This document shows, in pieces, positions 24,201 to 33,934 of a stretch of DNA of 64,000 bases. The translations under genes and the position numbers were made by a program. Under the pieces are notes generated by a model that was not told the DNA's origin, searched no databases, and saw only the letters and a list, made by a program, of their open reading frames with translations. How positions within the stretch are numbered: position 1 is the stretch's first letter; each line of letters opens with the position of its first letter. The stretch comes from Ascaphus truei (taxonomy: Eukaryota; Chordata; Amphibia; Anura; Ascaphidae), in assembly GCA_036426205.1 (NCBI GenBank), contig CM071568.1, positions 233,682,330 to 233,746,329 of the forward strand, given 5' to 3'.

Positions 24201-25087
24201 CACAACGTAGAGTGGGATTCCACACTGCCTAGGTTAGTCTGAAAATATCTTAAGATTTCATCTTTGACTAGCTGCTTAATATCTGGTATTTTAATTAAAG
24301 ATTCATTTAGCTTCCAATTGCTCCTGACGTAGCAGACCCAATTTGTATGCATCGTAGCTCTACCGATGCATGATCCGACCACGTAATGTCATGTATGTTG
24401 GTATCGGAAATCTGTGGGACCATTCTACCAGAGACAAAGAAGTGGTCAATCCTACTGTAGCTGTCATGAGGGTGGGAATAAAAAGTGTAACTACGGTCTC
24501 CCTGGTGTTGTTCTCTCCATATGTCTACGAGACCTATTTGCCTTAATCCTTTCAGTAAGGGGCCATTCCCTTCCCTCCTCAGGGACTGCTGGGGTGTGGA
24601 ACGATCTACCCGCGGGTCCATTACCTTATTGAAATCCCCTGCTAAGACTACGTGTCCGTCCGCCCAACGCTGGAGCGTCTGGAAAAATGCTTCAAAGAAC
24701 TGGGGTTCACCCTCGCTGGGTGCGTACACGCAGGCCAGTGTCAGTCTACTTTGTTTGAGGAGGCCTACTAAGATAAGAAATCTCCCCTTTGGGTATCGCT
24801 TTATCTTCTCGACTTGAAAGGGAGTTTTATTATGAAACAATAATGAAACAATATAGCTACACCTTTTTTTTTTCCCCTGCCGAGGACAGATATACTTGCC
24901 TAAAGTGCTTGTCTAGGAACTTTGGGCTGCTACGGGAGCTGAAGTGGGTCTCTTGTAGGAAGACCACGTCTGCCCTCCTACGTTTAAATTCCAAAAAGGC
25001 AACTTTCCTTTTGTTTGGGCTATTGAACCCCTGGCATTCTGGGATAGAAAAGTTACCACCATATCTAAGTGTGGATTGTGTGGACAT
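21278..25087 (-). pseudogene. L1 ORF2: endonuclease, reverse transcriptase, Cys-rich tail (frameshifted)
   Basis: The AP-type endonuclease begins near 25,087 (LQETHF), continues through YAPSEGEPQFF, AGDFNKVMDPRVDRS and RIDHFFVSGRM, and ends with WSDHASVEL, so its catalytic Asn, Asp and His motifs are visible. The RT follows: SYRPISLINTDVKIYSKLLA and GFVRNIQAADNTRRI, then motif A LSLDAEKAFDRIDW (about 23,275-23,235), [14 protein letters not shown], and motif [12 protein letters not shown] (about 22,985-22,955). The C-terminal CX3CX7HX4C motif (CPRRCGEWGDLVHMLWSC) lies at about 21,690-21,640. Breaks near 24,850 (a homopolymer), 24,330, 23,100, 22,900 and 22,450-22,150 leave six or seven frame segments, so no functional enzyme is made. 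It is clearly L1 clade. Confidence 0.9.
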
Positions 25088-25089
25088 GC

Positions 25090-26292
25090 TTACAATAGAT
25101 CTCGTGCTTACCTAAAAGAAGATCAACTTGAGGGCCTCTTGGACTGTGATGATGGCTCCTGCGGATCTTCTCTCTCTCGCTTTGGGGGGCTGGGACGGGG
25201 GACGGAGAGAACACAAGGGAAAAACACAGACACAGAAAACACGCATAAACAAAAGGAACCGTGTTGGTCCCACCGGACCTCGGGTTCATCGCCCGGGAGA
25301 GACTCTCCCTATCTGGACCCCCCTCCCTCCCGATCCAGCTCCATGGCCCACAACTCCGGCCATGAATACCCGGGACTTTGCCGGGGATGCAGGCTAGGCC
25401 CACCTCCCCAGTGCCGACGCGCATGCCTACGGGTAGAGTGGCGACAAGCCCCCTCCTGCCGACAGCCGCACATAATGAAAACCAAAACTCTAACTGCTAA
25501 AATATCTATAACTACAACTACCCCCCCTCCCTCCCCTCCCTCCTAATAACTGCCCCTGCTAAAACTCAGCTCTAGTCCCCCGGGAACTACGAATCCCCCC
25601 GCTCCTACTTAACGCGCAGAATACCCCCAAACAGACAAGCCAACTTTTTTTCTGGGCACATTTTTAGAGTCCCCTATGCACCCTGTAGTCTCTGCCGATT
25701 TCCAGCCTGATTCCCTCCCCCTGAGCAGTAGGCCACCACTAGCCTCCGCTCCCCCTCCCTCCTCTGCCTGAATCCCTGGCTTAAGCTGGAGTTCCGGTAT
25801 AAATATCCCGCCGCGAGAGTCCAACATTATTCCCAGGCAACAACATTCTCCCCTTCGCCTCCTCCTGTCCCCCCTTACACGTCTCCCCAGCGGCGGAGTT
25901 CGCGCACCCCCGCCAGGGAGTACCGCGTTGCTTCCGGATCGCCGCTGCCCTCCTGACATCCGCTGTTCCCGACGTGCCTCTCGTTCTCGCGAGACCCGGC
26001 CAGGTGACGTCATCTAGCTGGGCGAGGCGGACTCAGTCGAAGGCTGATCCTCGAGGGGAGAGGGTGGACCTGTAGGCGGATCCGTGGGTGGACCGAGACA
26101 GCGGAGCATTCACTCGCGCCAAAAACCCTGCCGCCATGAAGTTCTGCGCGCCCTTCCTGCTTCTTCTTTCCAAGGTAAGTCTGGAGCGGCCATTTTAGGG
26201 TCAGATACTTAGGAAAAGTTGCTCAAGGGATATCCAAAGTTCCTGTCCACATGTTCGTGCCATAGGAGTACCAGGGTAACCCACCTCGGGGG
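25090..26292. promoter_or_regulatory. GC/CpG-rich promoter-like inter-ORF region of the L1
   Basis: The stretch is CpG-rich, strongest at 25,790-26,140. It contains TCTCGCGAGA (25,985-25,994), a palindrome known from CpG-island promoters, a consensus CRE TGACGTCA (26,005-26,012), and GGTATAAATA (25,796-25,805). Two of these sites are palindromic and could drive either strand. L1 inter-ORF spacers are normally far shorter, so this is either a lineage-specific internal promoter for ORF2 or captured host promoter DNA. Promoter function is inference. Confidence 0.4.
26136..26174 (+). CDS. Possible captured first exon (signal-peptide-like), antisense to the L1
   Basis: A Kozak-like GCCGCCATG begins a 13-codon frame, MKFCAPFLLLLSK, ending exactly at CCAAG|GTAAGT, a consensus splice donor. 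It lies 124 bp downstream of the CRE and CpG-rich block on the plus strand. The peptide looks like the start of a secretory signal sequence. No following exon is identified. With so short a frame, chance cannot be excluded. Confidence 0.25.
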
Positions 26293-27352
26293 TTATAACT
26301 TGTGCGAAACAGGGGCTAAACCAGGAAAAGCTTTATTAACCAATTTTGACGGCATCGTGCTGCAACTGCAGCATCTTGGAGGCTTAGGGGCTTTTGTCAC
26401 CCCCTCCTCCCTTCTCCCTTCTCTTGTCCTTCGTGAGGAGGATCCAGACCCTCTCAGTGCCGCACCCGACGGGCCTGTCTCCTGGATCACCGGGAGGGCC
26501 GTGTCTGTAGCCCCCTTTATCCCCAGCTTCTTTAGGAAGGCATACCTTCGGATGGGTGCTTCAACACGTGTGAGCGGTCATTTTTCATTACTACCAGGGC
26601 AAAAGGAAAGGCCCACCTGTACCGTATTTCTCGGTCCCTTAGTTCTTTGGTAATGTGTAGCACTGCTCTCCTGAGAGCAAGGGTGAGGGGGGAGATATCC
26701 TGGAACACTGTAAGGGTGAGCCCCTCAAAGGTGATGTGGGGGGTGGCCCTCGCAATCCTGCTCACTCCTCCTTAGTTGTAAAATAATGTAGCCGGAGAAT
26801 GATATCTCTGGGGGGGTTTGTAGGCAGAGGCCTCGACCTTAGGGCCCTGTGGCAACGGTCCATCAATAGATCTGATTCCGACTTGCCCGGTAGAATGGAC
26901 GACATCCACTGGCTCAGCAGGGCCTCCGGATCAAGAATCTCTTCATGGATCCCCCGGACGCTTAAGTTGTTGCGCTGATCCCTGTTCTCGCAGTCTTCCT
27001 GCCGGGACTCTAGTTCAGCAATCCTTCCCTCTACGGCTCCCATCCGTGTGTTTGTCTCCTGATGGCATTTGGAACTCTCCTCCATACGATCCTCCAGCTC
27101 GCTTGTACGATTCCCAATCTGGAGGATATCCCTCCTAAGGCCCTCCACCTCCCCTCTGAAGAAGGCCTTTAAGTCCACGAGAAGCCGTGCTATTTCCTTT
27201 TTTATTATTTTGGAGTGGCCCGCTGTAGCCCCCTCCAGTTCTTTGGCTGAGTCCGAAACCGCCGAGAACTCCGCTGCTCCGGCCCTGCCCGAGCCTGTAA
27301 AATATGAGCGCACATCAGATTTGCGCCGGGTCGTCTGCCGCGTTGCTGCCAT
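26293..27352 (-). pseudogene. L1 ORF1 protein (one or two frameshifts)
   Basis: It starts at ATG 27,352 in a good context (GCCATGG on the minus strand). Residues 1-60 are a basic and Ser/Ala-rich head. Residues about 45-125 form a coiled coil with heptad-like leucines and glutamates (LEDRMEESS, GRIAELESRQED). The RNA-recognition-like section follows: NRDQRNNLSVRGIHEE, then WMSSILPG, then CHRALRSRPLPTNPPRDIILRL. The frame breaks near 26,765, and the C-terminal domain continues in another frame (ITFEGLTLTVFQDISP, RYRWAFPFALVV). This is the coiled-coil plus RRM plus C-terminal domain order of vertebrate L1 ORF1p, an RNA-binding chaperone that coats L1 RNA. The C-terminus may run to about 26,293. 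Confidence 0.8.
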
Positions 27353-27534
27353 GGCTCCTCCGGTAATGTTTTATGATCTGATGTATATCAGGAGCCTCTA
27401 GAGAGTATTTTGGAGTTTCTGAGTTTGGTTTTATAATACTTTATTTGCCTTAAACTGCCGACGTTTGGCGGAGCTGTGAAGTTACACCACCATCTCCAAC
27501 CCGTCGCGCATGCACATTTTGTTTGGCAAGTTTT

Positions 27535-29040
27535 AAAGTTAATTAAAACCAGAGACAGAACATGAAACACAGACAGAGCTCAGTGCACATCCAGTGAAAC
27601 TTGTACACGGTACAGTGTCTAAATATATATGTAGAGATATCTATTAAATAAAATGGTCTTTTAGTTTAACATTTTGGCCAAAGTGTTGTAAGCCCCTGAG
27701 CCACTACACAGCAGACCACATCTCAAGGGTCCCTAACACTAATATAAATTCTTAATAACCTGTGCATTACCAGGAAGAATGATTTATAATAAATCTGTCA
27801 AAATTAATTGCAAAGTTCTAAGTCTGATTGAAGCTTTTATTAGCTTGTACATTACCAGGAAAAGCACTCTGTATTAGATTTGTCACCATCATGCACCAAG
27901 CAAGCAAGTTCCCCTGAGAGTGGGAGATGCCATGGAGTGAGCTTTTAACCATTTAAATGTGGAAGGGGTGAGCTTCAATTAGGTAGGAGGTTGCCACCCT
28001 CCAATCAGCTAAGACCAGCTGAACAAGAATTGTAAAACATACAGGACACCTACAAGCTCATATTGAACCCCCAAAATAACCACAACCTATATATAAGCAT
28101 AGAAGTGTCACAGAGGAGTGCTACTGAGCATGGCTAGGTGTCCTGTAAGTTTTAATGTTATTCAATATTAAATCAGGTTAACACCATTAGTAGGGCAATA
28201 GATGGCAGGGAGGCATGGGAGAGAGCATGTTTGCTTATGTCTGGGTTCAGGATTAGAAGAGATCCCCAGCAGCAGGACGGAGTAGATAGAGGGTGTGAAT
28301 AGAGGATTTGTGTGGGTGCTTTATATTGAGGGGTAAAGAAGTTGTTAGGAGAGAGGTGTATAAATAATAGTGCAGTGTATGGGCACATGCATGGGTGGAC
28401 GGGAGGAGAGATGAAGAAATGTGGATAGGATGGGACTGGGGGAAGTTGGAGAGAATAGAAAAATTTACAATTGAGTGACTAAACAGAAAAAGCAATAGGG
28501 AGGGCATATTGAGATGCAGGGGTAGAAACTTCCCAGTTATTGGAGGATAAGAAGAGTGCAAATAATCACAGCATTTTGAAAGTCAAGTTCTCACAATTGA
28601 AAAGTTGTTGATGTAATGCAGAGTCCAGACATTCTTGTAGTATTCACCTCCAATTTTAACGCCAAAATTAACTCCACAGACACTTTATATTTGACACTTA
28701 AGATGCTACACAGCCATATGGCACAGTCAAGATAGACTGACTTAAGTACTCTAAACACATTCACTTGACTAATAATTAAGGGATGGGTTTGCCTAATCAA
28801 CTCACAGAAACATACCAAGTAGTTGTTAATTAGATTTAAGTTCTGTTGCAGTTGGGGGTAAATTGATAGAAGAATTCAACTCACAGAAACATACCTGTTT
28901 GAAGAAATGAATCAGAATGTTAGTCCAGATATTCAGTATGTATCCACGATTAAAGATATAGAAAACATCCAGAGATAACTCCAAAATCAACTCCACTGAC
29001 ACTTTTTATGTGACACTTTTTATGTTACGCAGCAAAATTC
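27535..29040. other. No gene recognised; small local duplications
   Basis: The phrase CAACTCACAGAAACATACC occurs at 28,798 and 28,877. ACTCCA..GACACTTT...TGACACTT occurs at about 28,672 and 28,992. ACAGGACACCTA (28,041-28,052) has its complement at 28,134-28,145. None leads to a known element. Confidence 0.35.
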
Positions 29041-29420
29041 TTGTTTTTATTTAATTGTTATGTTTTGTATTTGTGGTTCTTATTTTTATTTAATTGTTCT
29101 TTCTTTTTAGGGCTTGTTTTTATTTAATTGTTTTGTATTTTTAGGTCTTGTTTTTATTTAAATGTTATGTATTGAATGTGGTGATTATTTTAGGTTGCCC
29201 ATTCATTGTCAGTGTGGCAATCCATGCCCATATATTGTGGGAATGGTTTACCACAGTCACAATCAATGACTTTATTGTGAAAAGCTTGTTTTATTTAAAT
29301 GCCATGTGTTTTATTTTGTGCCTGCTGTTTTTAGCTTGCCCATTCATTGCTATAGTGGCAAACCATGCCCATATTATATGGGCATGGTGTACCACTGTGC
29401 CAATCAGTTGTTTAGGGTCA
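29040..29420. repeat. Short tandem array (TTTTTATTTAATTG and CCATTCATTG units)
   Basis: The motif TTTTTATTTAATTG or a close variant occurs four or five times at 29,045-29,165. A longer unit with GCCCATTCATTG, TGGCAA.CCATGCCCATAT and GGTNTACCACTGTG is repeated at 29,197-29,255 and 29,337-29,400. The unit includes a CATGCCCATA / TATGGGCATG hairpin. A relative lies at 18.74-18.88 kb. Confidence 0.65.
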
Positions 29421-29977
29421 TTTTTTTTATTTTGAATGAAATGTAATTTTTTTTATTTGTTGCTTGTTTTTCTATTGGAAAAGGGTGGATAGAGCGATGC
29501 TCAAATACTGTGTGTGCACACAAACATCTTCCAATATAAGCACATAAGTACAGGGAAGGAACACTGTATAAATCCTTAGGCTGATATATATAGTTTCATC
29601 ATATACAGGGAGGCAAGAATAAAGATCTAGCGGTCAGTCCGCATGACTACCGCACATATGGTCAGTATTGCACATTCCACCAGATTAGCATAGGGACCCC
29701 ATGGATATAACAGGTAATAAAATAAGGGCTTTGATGCCCATTAACTGTCCTGGGGATGAGCTGTAATCCAAGATGCCAAAGCCAAATGAAGGTTCCTCAG
29801 CGTGCACTCCTGGTGTAGTAGAACCATAGAGATGAAGGAGAGCAAAGGATGCACTGCAACTGGATTACTGTATGAAAAAATATGGGGCAAACTCCAGAAT
29901 AAAATCGAGGGTTATTTATTAATAAACTCACACATGGGTGTATACAGCAGCCACACTTGGCACTCACACTACATCTG

Positions 29978-31433
29978 CATTACCCTAGATGTAGCTTCTT
30001 TATATAATATCATCAAGCACGAACATGGCCTTACTGCCACTGAATTTTTTCTGCACAATCACTCCACCCTTTCTCCAGCACATGTAGCTTTTCTTTTAGA
30101 TAGTATCAAATTTTCACTCACACACAATTATTTTCTGTTTGATCACCAGTTTTATCTCCAAACACGTGGGACAGCCATGGGGACGTCATTTGCCCCCTCC
30201 TACACCAACCTATTCATGGGTTGGTGGGAGATGTCCCACGTGTTTGGAGATTCCAACCCTTTCAGACATCATGTGGCATTTTACAAGCGCTACATCGATG
30301 ATCTGATCTTGATCTGGAGTGGTGAGGAGGCAGAACTTTTGAAGTTTTTTGAATACCTGGCTAACAATACACTGAATCTGAGATTTACTCACACATATGA
30401 CAAACACCAAATACAATTTTTGGATTTGAATTTGTATATTGATTTAGAGAACAAAATCCAATCAGATATTTTCAGGAAAGAAAATGCCAGGAATTCATTG
30501 CTTCACGCAAAAAGCTGTCACACTCGCCCTCTGGTCAGGGGTATTCCGAAGGGGCAGTTTCTGCGGTTACGCAGGAACTGCTCTACTTTGGAGTCCTTTG
30601 TCCACAGGGCGAGCGAGATGAGGGAGAGATTCCTGTCAAGGGGATTTGACATCAAAGATTTAGATCTGGCATATCAAACTGCGCTAGATACAGATAGGGA
30701 ACGGCTCATTAATATGAATGTCAGCCGGAAAAAACAGGGCACTCTAGTCGAGGACACTGAAACCCCCTTTTTTGTCACAAACTTTAGTGAGCAAGCCAAT
30801 TGCATTAAAGCAATAATACACAAACACTGGGCCACACTATCTTTAGACCCCTTGCTGCGCAAGATGGTCTGTGTAGGCCCCAAAGTTGTGTTTCGTAAGG
30901 CAGCTACACTTGGTAACTTTTTGGCACCCAGTATGCTAAAACCATCTAACCGCAACAGAACTAAACTGTCCCTATTTCCAAAACTAATCGGTTCATTCAA
31001 ATGTGGACATTGTAAAATCTGTCCGAATATGCTTAAAATGAAACACTTTTCAAATCATGACGAAACACGTAGATTCCCCATCAGAACCTTTATGTCATGT
31101 CAGACTAATTTTGTGATTTATTTACTAAAATGCGGATGTAATAAACAATATGTAGGGCTCACAAGTAGGGCTCTTAAAATCCGCATCATGGAACACCTTA
31201 GATTAATCAAGAATCACGACATGACACATCCGGTTCCTATACATTTCAATGTATGTCCGTTGGGTTCTGTGGAGAATTTTCAATGCTGTGCCATTGAACA
31301 TATTGCATTACCCCCCCGGGGAGGTGATAGAATTAAGATCTTGCATCAGAGAGAGGCCCATTGGATTTATACATTAAATTCTCTACAGCCCAACGGACTT
31401 AATATTGACTGGGATCTACGCTGTTTTCTTTAA
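29978..31433 (+). CDS. Penelope-like RT with GIY-YIG endonuclease, 5'-truncated but open
   Basis: The open frame runs 29,802-31,433, but PLE similarity starts only at motif A (LDVASLYNIIKHEHGL, from about 29,978), so the first ~60 residues are foreign and the Met at 29,802 is not the native start. RT blocks follow: TRGTAMGTSFAPSYTNLFMG, KRYIDDLILIWSG (catalytic DD) and FLDLNLYIDLENKI, then GQFLRLRRNCSTL. A Cys linker (KCGHCKICPN) precedes the GIY-YIG nuclease, whose motif reads FVIYLLKCGCNKQYVGLTSR with downstream IRIMEH. The C-terminus RGGDRIKILHQREAHWIYTL ends at a stop after 31,430. No frameshift or stop interrupts RT motif A to the end. The missing fingers region makes it inactive as a whole element. 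GIY-YIG PLEs use this nuclease for target cutting and RT for copying RNA. Confidence 0.93.
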
Positions 31434-31677
31434 AGTCATCAGGAGCATATGTTTCAGGGATATATGCATTCATTATATCCTATCATAGGATTGTTTTTAA
31501 AATTATGCTATAATTCTGTTTATTATTTTTAGAGCCTCTGTGGATGTTTCTGAACTTGCTCCTATTCCATCACCCCTTTCCCCATCTCCCCCCCCTTTCC
31601 CCCCCCCCACTGCATGCCGCATGGATGGGTATGTTCAATAATGGCAACTTTCTATGGAGAAAGAGATTGAATAATAG

Positions 31678-32035
31678 ACCGTCCCAAACTATCCCTCAAA
31701 TCTTCCGCCACCCGAGTACCTGCTTAAACCTGAGTACCTGCCTTCATCTGAGTACCTCCCACAATACCATTATCAGAACGGACCAACCAACTCCGAAATT
31801 AAGATGAACCTACATCCCAAATACTTGCCTCCACCTGAGTACCTGCTCCAACATGAATATCTTCCTCAGCCTGAATAACTGCCCCAATACCATTACCAGT
31901 ACGGACAAAGCAACTCAGAAAATGAGATGAACCTACATGATCAACTCGAACATGTATATACAGCAGTACAGCAACACACCCTTTGCATCAACAATGGGTT
32001 ATTGCCACCCAATTTGCAGCCCATGTCTAATCAAG
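31678..32035 (+). pseudogene. Exon-like tyrosine-rich ORF with a 41-codon internal duplication
   Basis: The frame following the stop at 31,675 encodes two tandem units with a period of exactly 123 bp (41 codons). Unit 1 carries PPEYLLKPEYL, YLPQYHYQNG and EIKMNLH. Unit 2 carries PPEYLLQHEYL, LPQYHYQYGQ and ENEMNLH. It continues through LEHVYTAVQQHTLCINNG to NLQPMSNQ and meets AAG|GTAAAT, a plausible splice donor at 32,036. One TAA (31,876-31,878) interrupts unit 2. A multiple-of-three repeat period and conserved protein spacing suggest former coding sequence. I do not recognise the family, and no partner exon was found. Confidence 0.4.
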
Positions 32036-32531
32036 GTAAATATAATTTTACACAAGTACTGTACAGTATAACTGTAATTTCCAAATGACGTGCATACAAT
32101 GTGTTCCATAGATAACGCATGTGCCTACATTAAAAAACCTGCATTTTTTTTGTCTATACCAGTAATACTGATATTGTGCATTTGTTCAATAAAGTTCTTA
32201 CACACCATACACCATGTGCAGAAACTCAATGAAATGCATATACGTTTCAACGAGGTTCAATAGAAACACACATGCGCAGAAATTCAATGACATGCATATA
32301 CATTTCAACAAGGTCCTATAGAAACACACGCGTACCAATCAATCTAATTCATGCACTAAACTACTGTATTTCTTCTCGATTATTAATATATAACATTCTG
32401 TTTTTACAGGTGAAAATATTTGAATTATTGTATCTTCACAAAATCATTTACTGTAATCTAATTTAAAAAAAATCATATTTGGTTGTTTACATTTAACTAC
32501 ATTTATACGTATGGGATATCATATTGTATCA

Positions 32532-33206
32532 GGAGGAGAAAAAAGTTGTTGCTGAAGCTGGACTGTGCTGTATAACAATTCCTTTATTGTAGCATGGTTA
32601 AAAAGAGGGGGGAAGCATACCCCTGCGCCTCTAACGCGTTTCACCCAGAGATTGGGCTTTTTCAAAGAGTAACATTACCCGTGTGCAGGCCACTGATATA
32701 CCGGAAGTAAACCGGATGTGACGTCATCCAGCCAATGGGCTATGAGTATGTCGCGAGCGGCATGATGGGATACCGAGTTCATGGCTTGACGGCGCTCACA
32801 CGGAGCGCAGATGCCTCGTGGTGCCCGCTGAATTGCCTCTCCTCACCGGAACAGGTACACTCCTTCTGCATATTATATCAGCCATGGAGCACACCGAACC
32901 GGCGTTCATATATATGTGAGTACAATTGCTGCCCCATGAGAGCTGCCCCAGGCATATAGGTTAATTCAGTTCAGAGAGACTGGAGAGGTCAGGGGGGGGT
33001 TTAAAGACTCCCCCCTCACAACTCTGCATCTCTCTGCTATACCTTGTGCCATCTAGGGGTTTTATGCATACAGCCTCAAGCATGCATTATCACACCAAGT
33101 GATCCGGTTTAAATGCAGTCAGATATACTCATTTTCAAATCATTGTGGGTTAATACAAAGCTCTGCAGCACTGGGTGATTGGGGTCCTCTACCCCATATT
33201 TTTGTT
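32532..33206 (-). mobile_element. 675-bp hammerhead-bearing non-autonomous retroelement
   Basis: Bounded by a perfect 14-bp duplication ATCATATTGTATCA (32,518-32,531 and 33,207-33,220). It contains one hammerhead-like motif on the minus strand and no protein frame. Its size, single ribozyme and long target duplication match a small PLE-derived, retrozyme-like element rather than a DNA transposon; no terminal inverted repeats are seen. The block includes a GC-richer section with TGACGTCA (32,718-32,727). Confidence 0.75.
32629..32669 (-). ncRNA. Hammerhead ribozyme relic (core degenerate, helices kept)
   Basis: On the minus strand: stem I CTCT (32,669-32,666), TTGAAAA where CTGANGA is expected (32,665-32,659), stem II CCCA / TGGG (32,656-32,653 and 32,647-32,644), GAAA (32,642-32,639), the palindrome ACGCGT (32,639-32,634), then AGAG (32,632-32,629) closing stem I. 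The helices survive, but two invariant core positions are changed, so activity is unlikely. Confidence 0.55.
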
Positions 33207-33220
33207 ATCATATTGTATCA

Positions 33221-33934
33221 TATAAAATGATTGGGAATAAGGGACTGGTTAAAATTAGTTTCGATTTTGAAGACTAACTAGCACACTGGAGGCAACTATA
33301 ATTTCTGCAGAGTATTGCAACTAATGCTAAAATGCAATTTTCCCAGCCTTGATACACTTATGAGTCAGCTGCAAGCAGTCACAAAAAGATCTGGGGATGC
33401 AGAACTCATGTGCAAGTAAATGGTGCTATATCTGTATGTTGAATGTTATTACACCCATACAAATACTATTTTTCTTAATTTCTCCATGGCAAGTATGGCT
33501 ACCAGAACTTTAAACTCCAACAACTCTCTCTCTTTGATCCAACATAGGGCTCAAAATATTTCATAGAAAAATTAAGTTGGTGCCTACCTCTAAAGACAGT
33601 GTGACCACACTGTGTAGTAATAGGAAGAATAGTAAAAACTAGAAGGCAGCACTCATTTATATACAACTCATTGTTACAAATCCTTGTAAGGAGAATCAGC
33701 ACATCCAATCTTGGTTTAAATCTTTTGCCCTTTTCTTTTTGGAGAATACAAACAAAAACAACATTTTTGGCCTCACTTACCTGTGGAAAGGTCCCCGGAG
33801 TCCATTAAATTAATTTGTTAATTAATACTTATCGGAGACAGGATTTCTTATTACTGTACTTGGTAGGATCGATACTAGACTAAGAATAATAGCACAGTGA
33901 ATGCAATAATGAACTCACTTGACGTTAAAACATT
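33221..33934. other. No recognised gene or element
   Basis: AT-rich, without protein-like frames or clear repeat ends. Confidence 0.45.

Larger units (their letters stand above)
20646..27517 (-). mobile_element. L1 LINE, near full length, decayed
   Basis: A 6.9-kb element on the minus strand with 17-bp target duplications TTTGTTTGGCAAGTTTT at 20,629-20,645 and 27,518-27,534. The intact right-hand site reads GGCAAGTTTT/AAAG, matching the L1 endonuclease preference TTTT/AA. A T-run at 20,642-20,656 is the poly(A) tail, with AATAAA 16 nt upstream on the sense strand (20,677-20,672). A second AATAAA lies at 20,876-20,871. The 5' leader is short (~165 bp), followed by ORF1, an unusually long ~1.2-kb GC-rich inter-ORF region, and ORF2. 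Several frameshifts make it inactive. Confidence 0.9.

Noticed and set aside
25609..26013. Arg-rich 134-codon minus-strand frame as an L1 protein
   Set aside because: Its composition reflects the GC-rich spacer, and it has no domain or continuity with ORF1 or ORF2.
29802..29977. Met at 29,802 as the native start of the PLE gene
   Set aside because: PLE similarity starts at motif A near 29,978; the upstream residues are unrelated and the RT fingers are missing.
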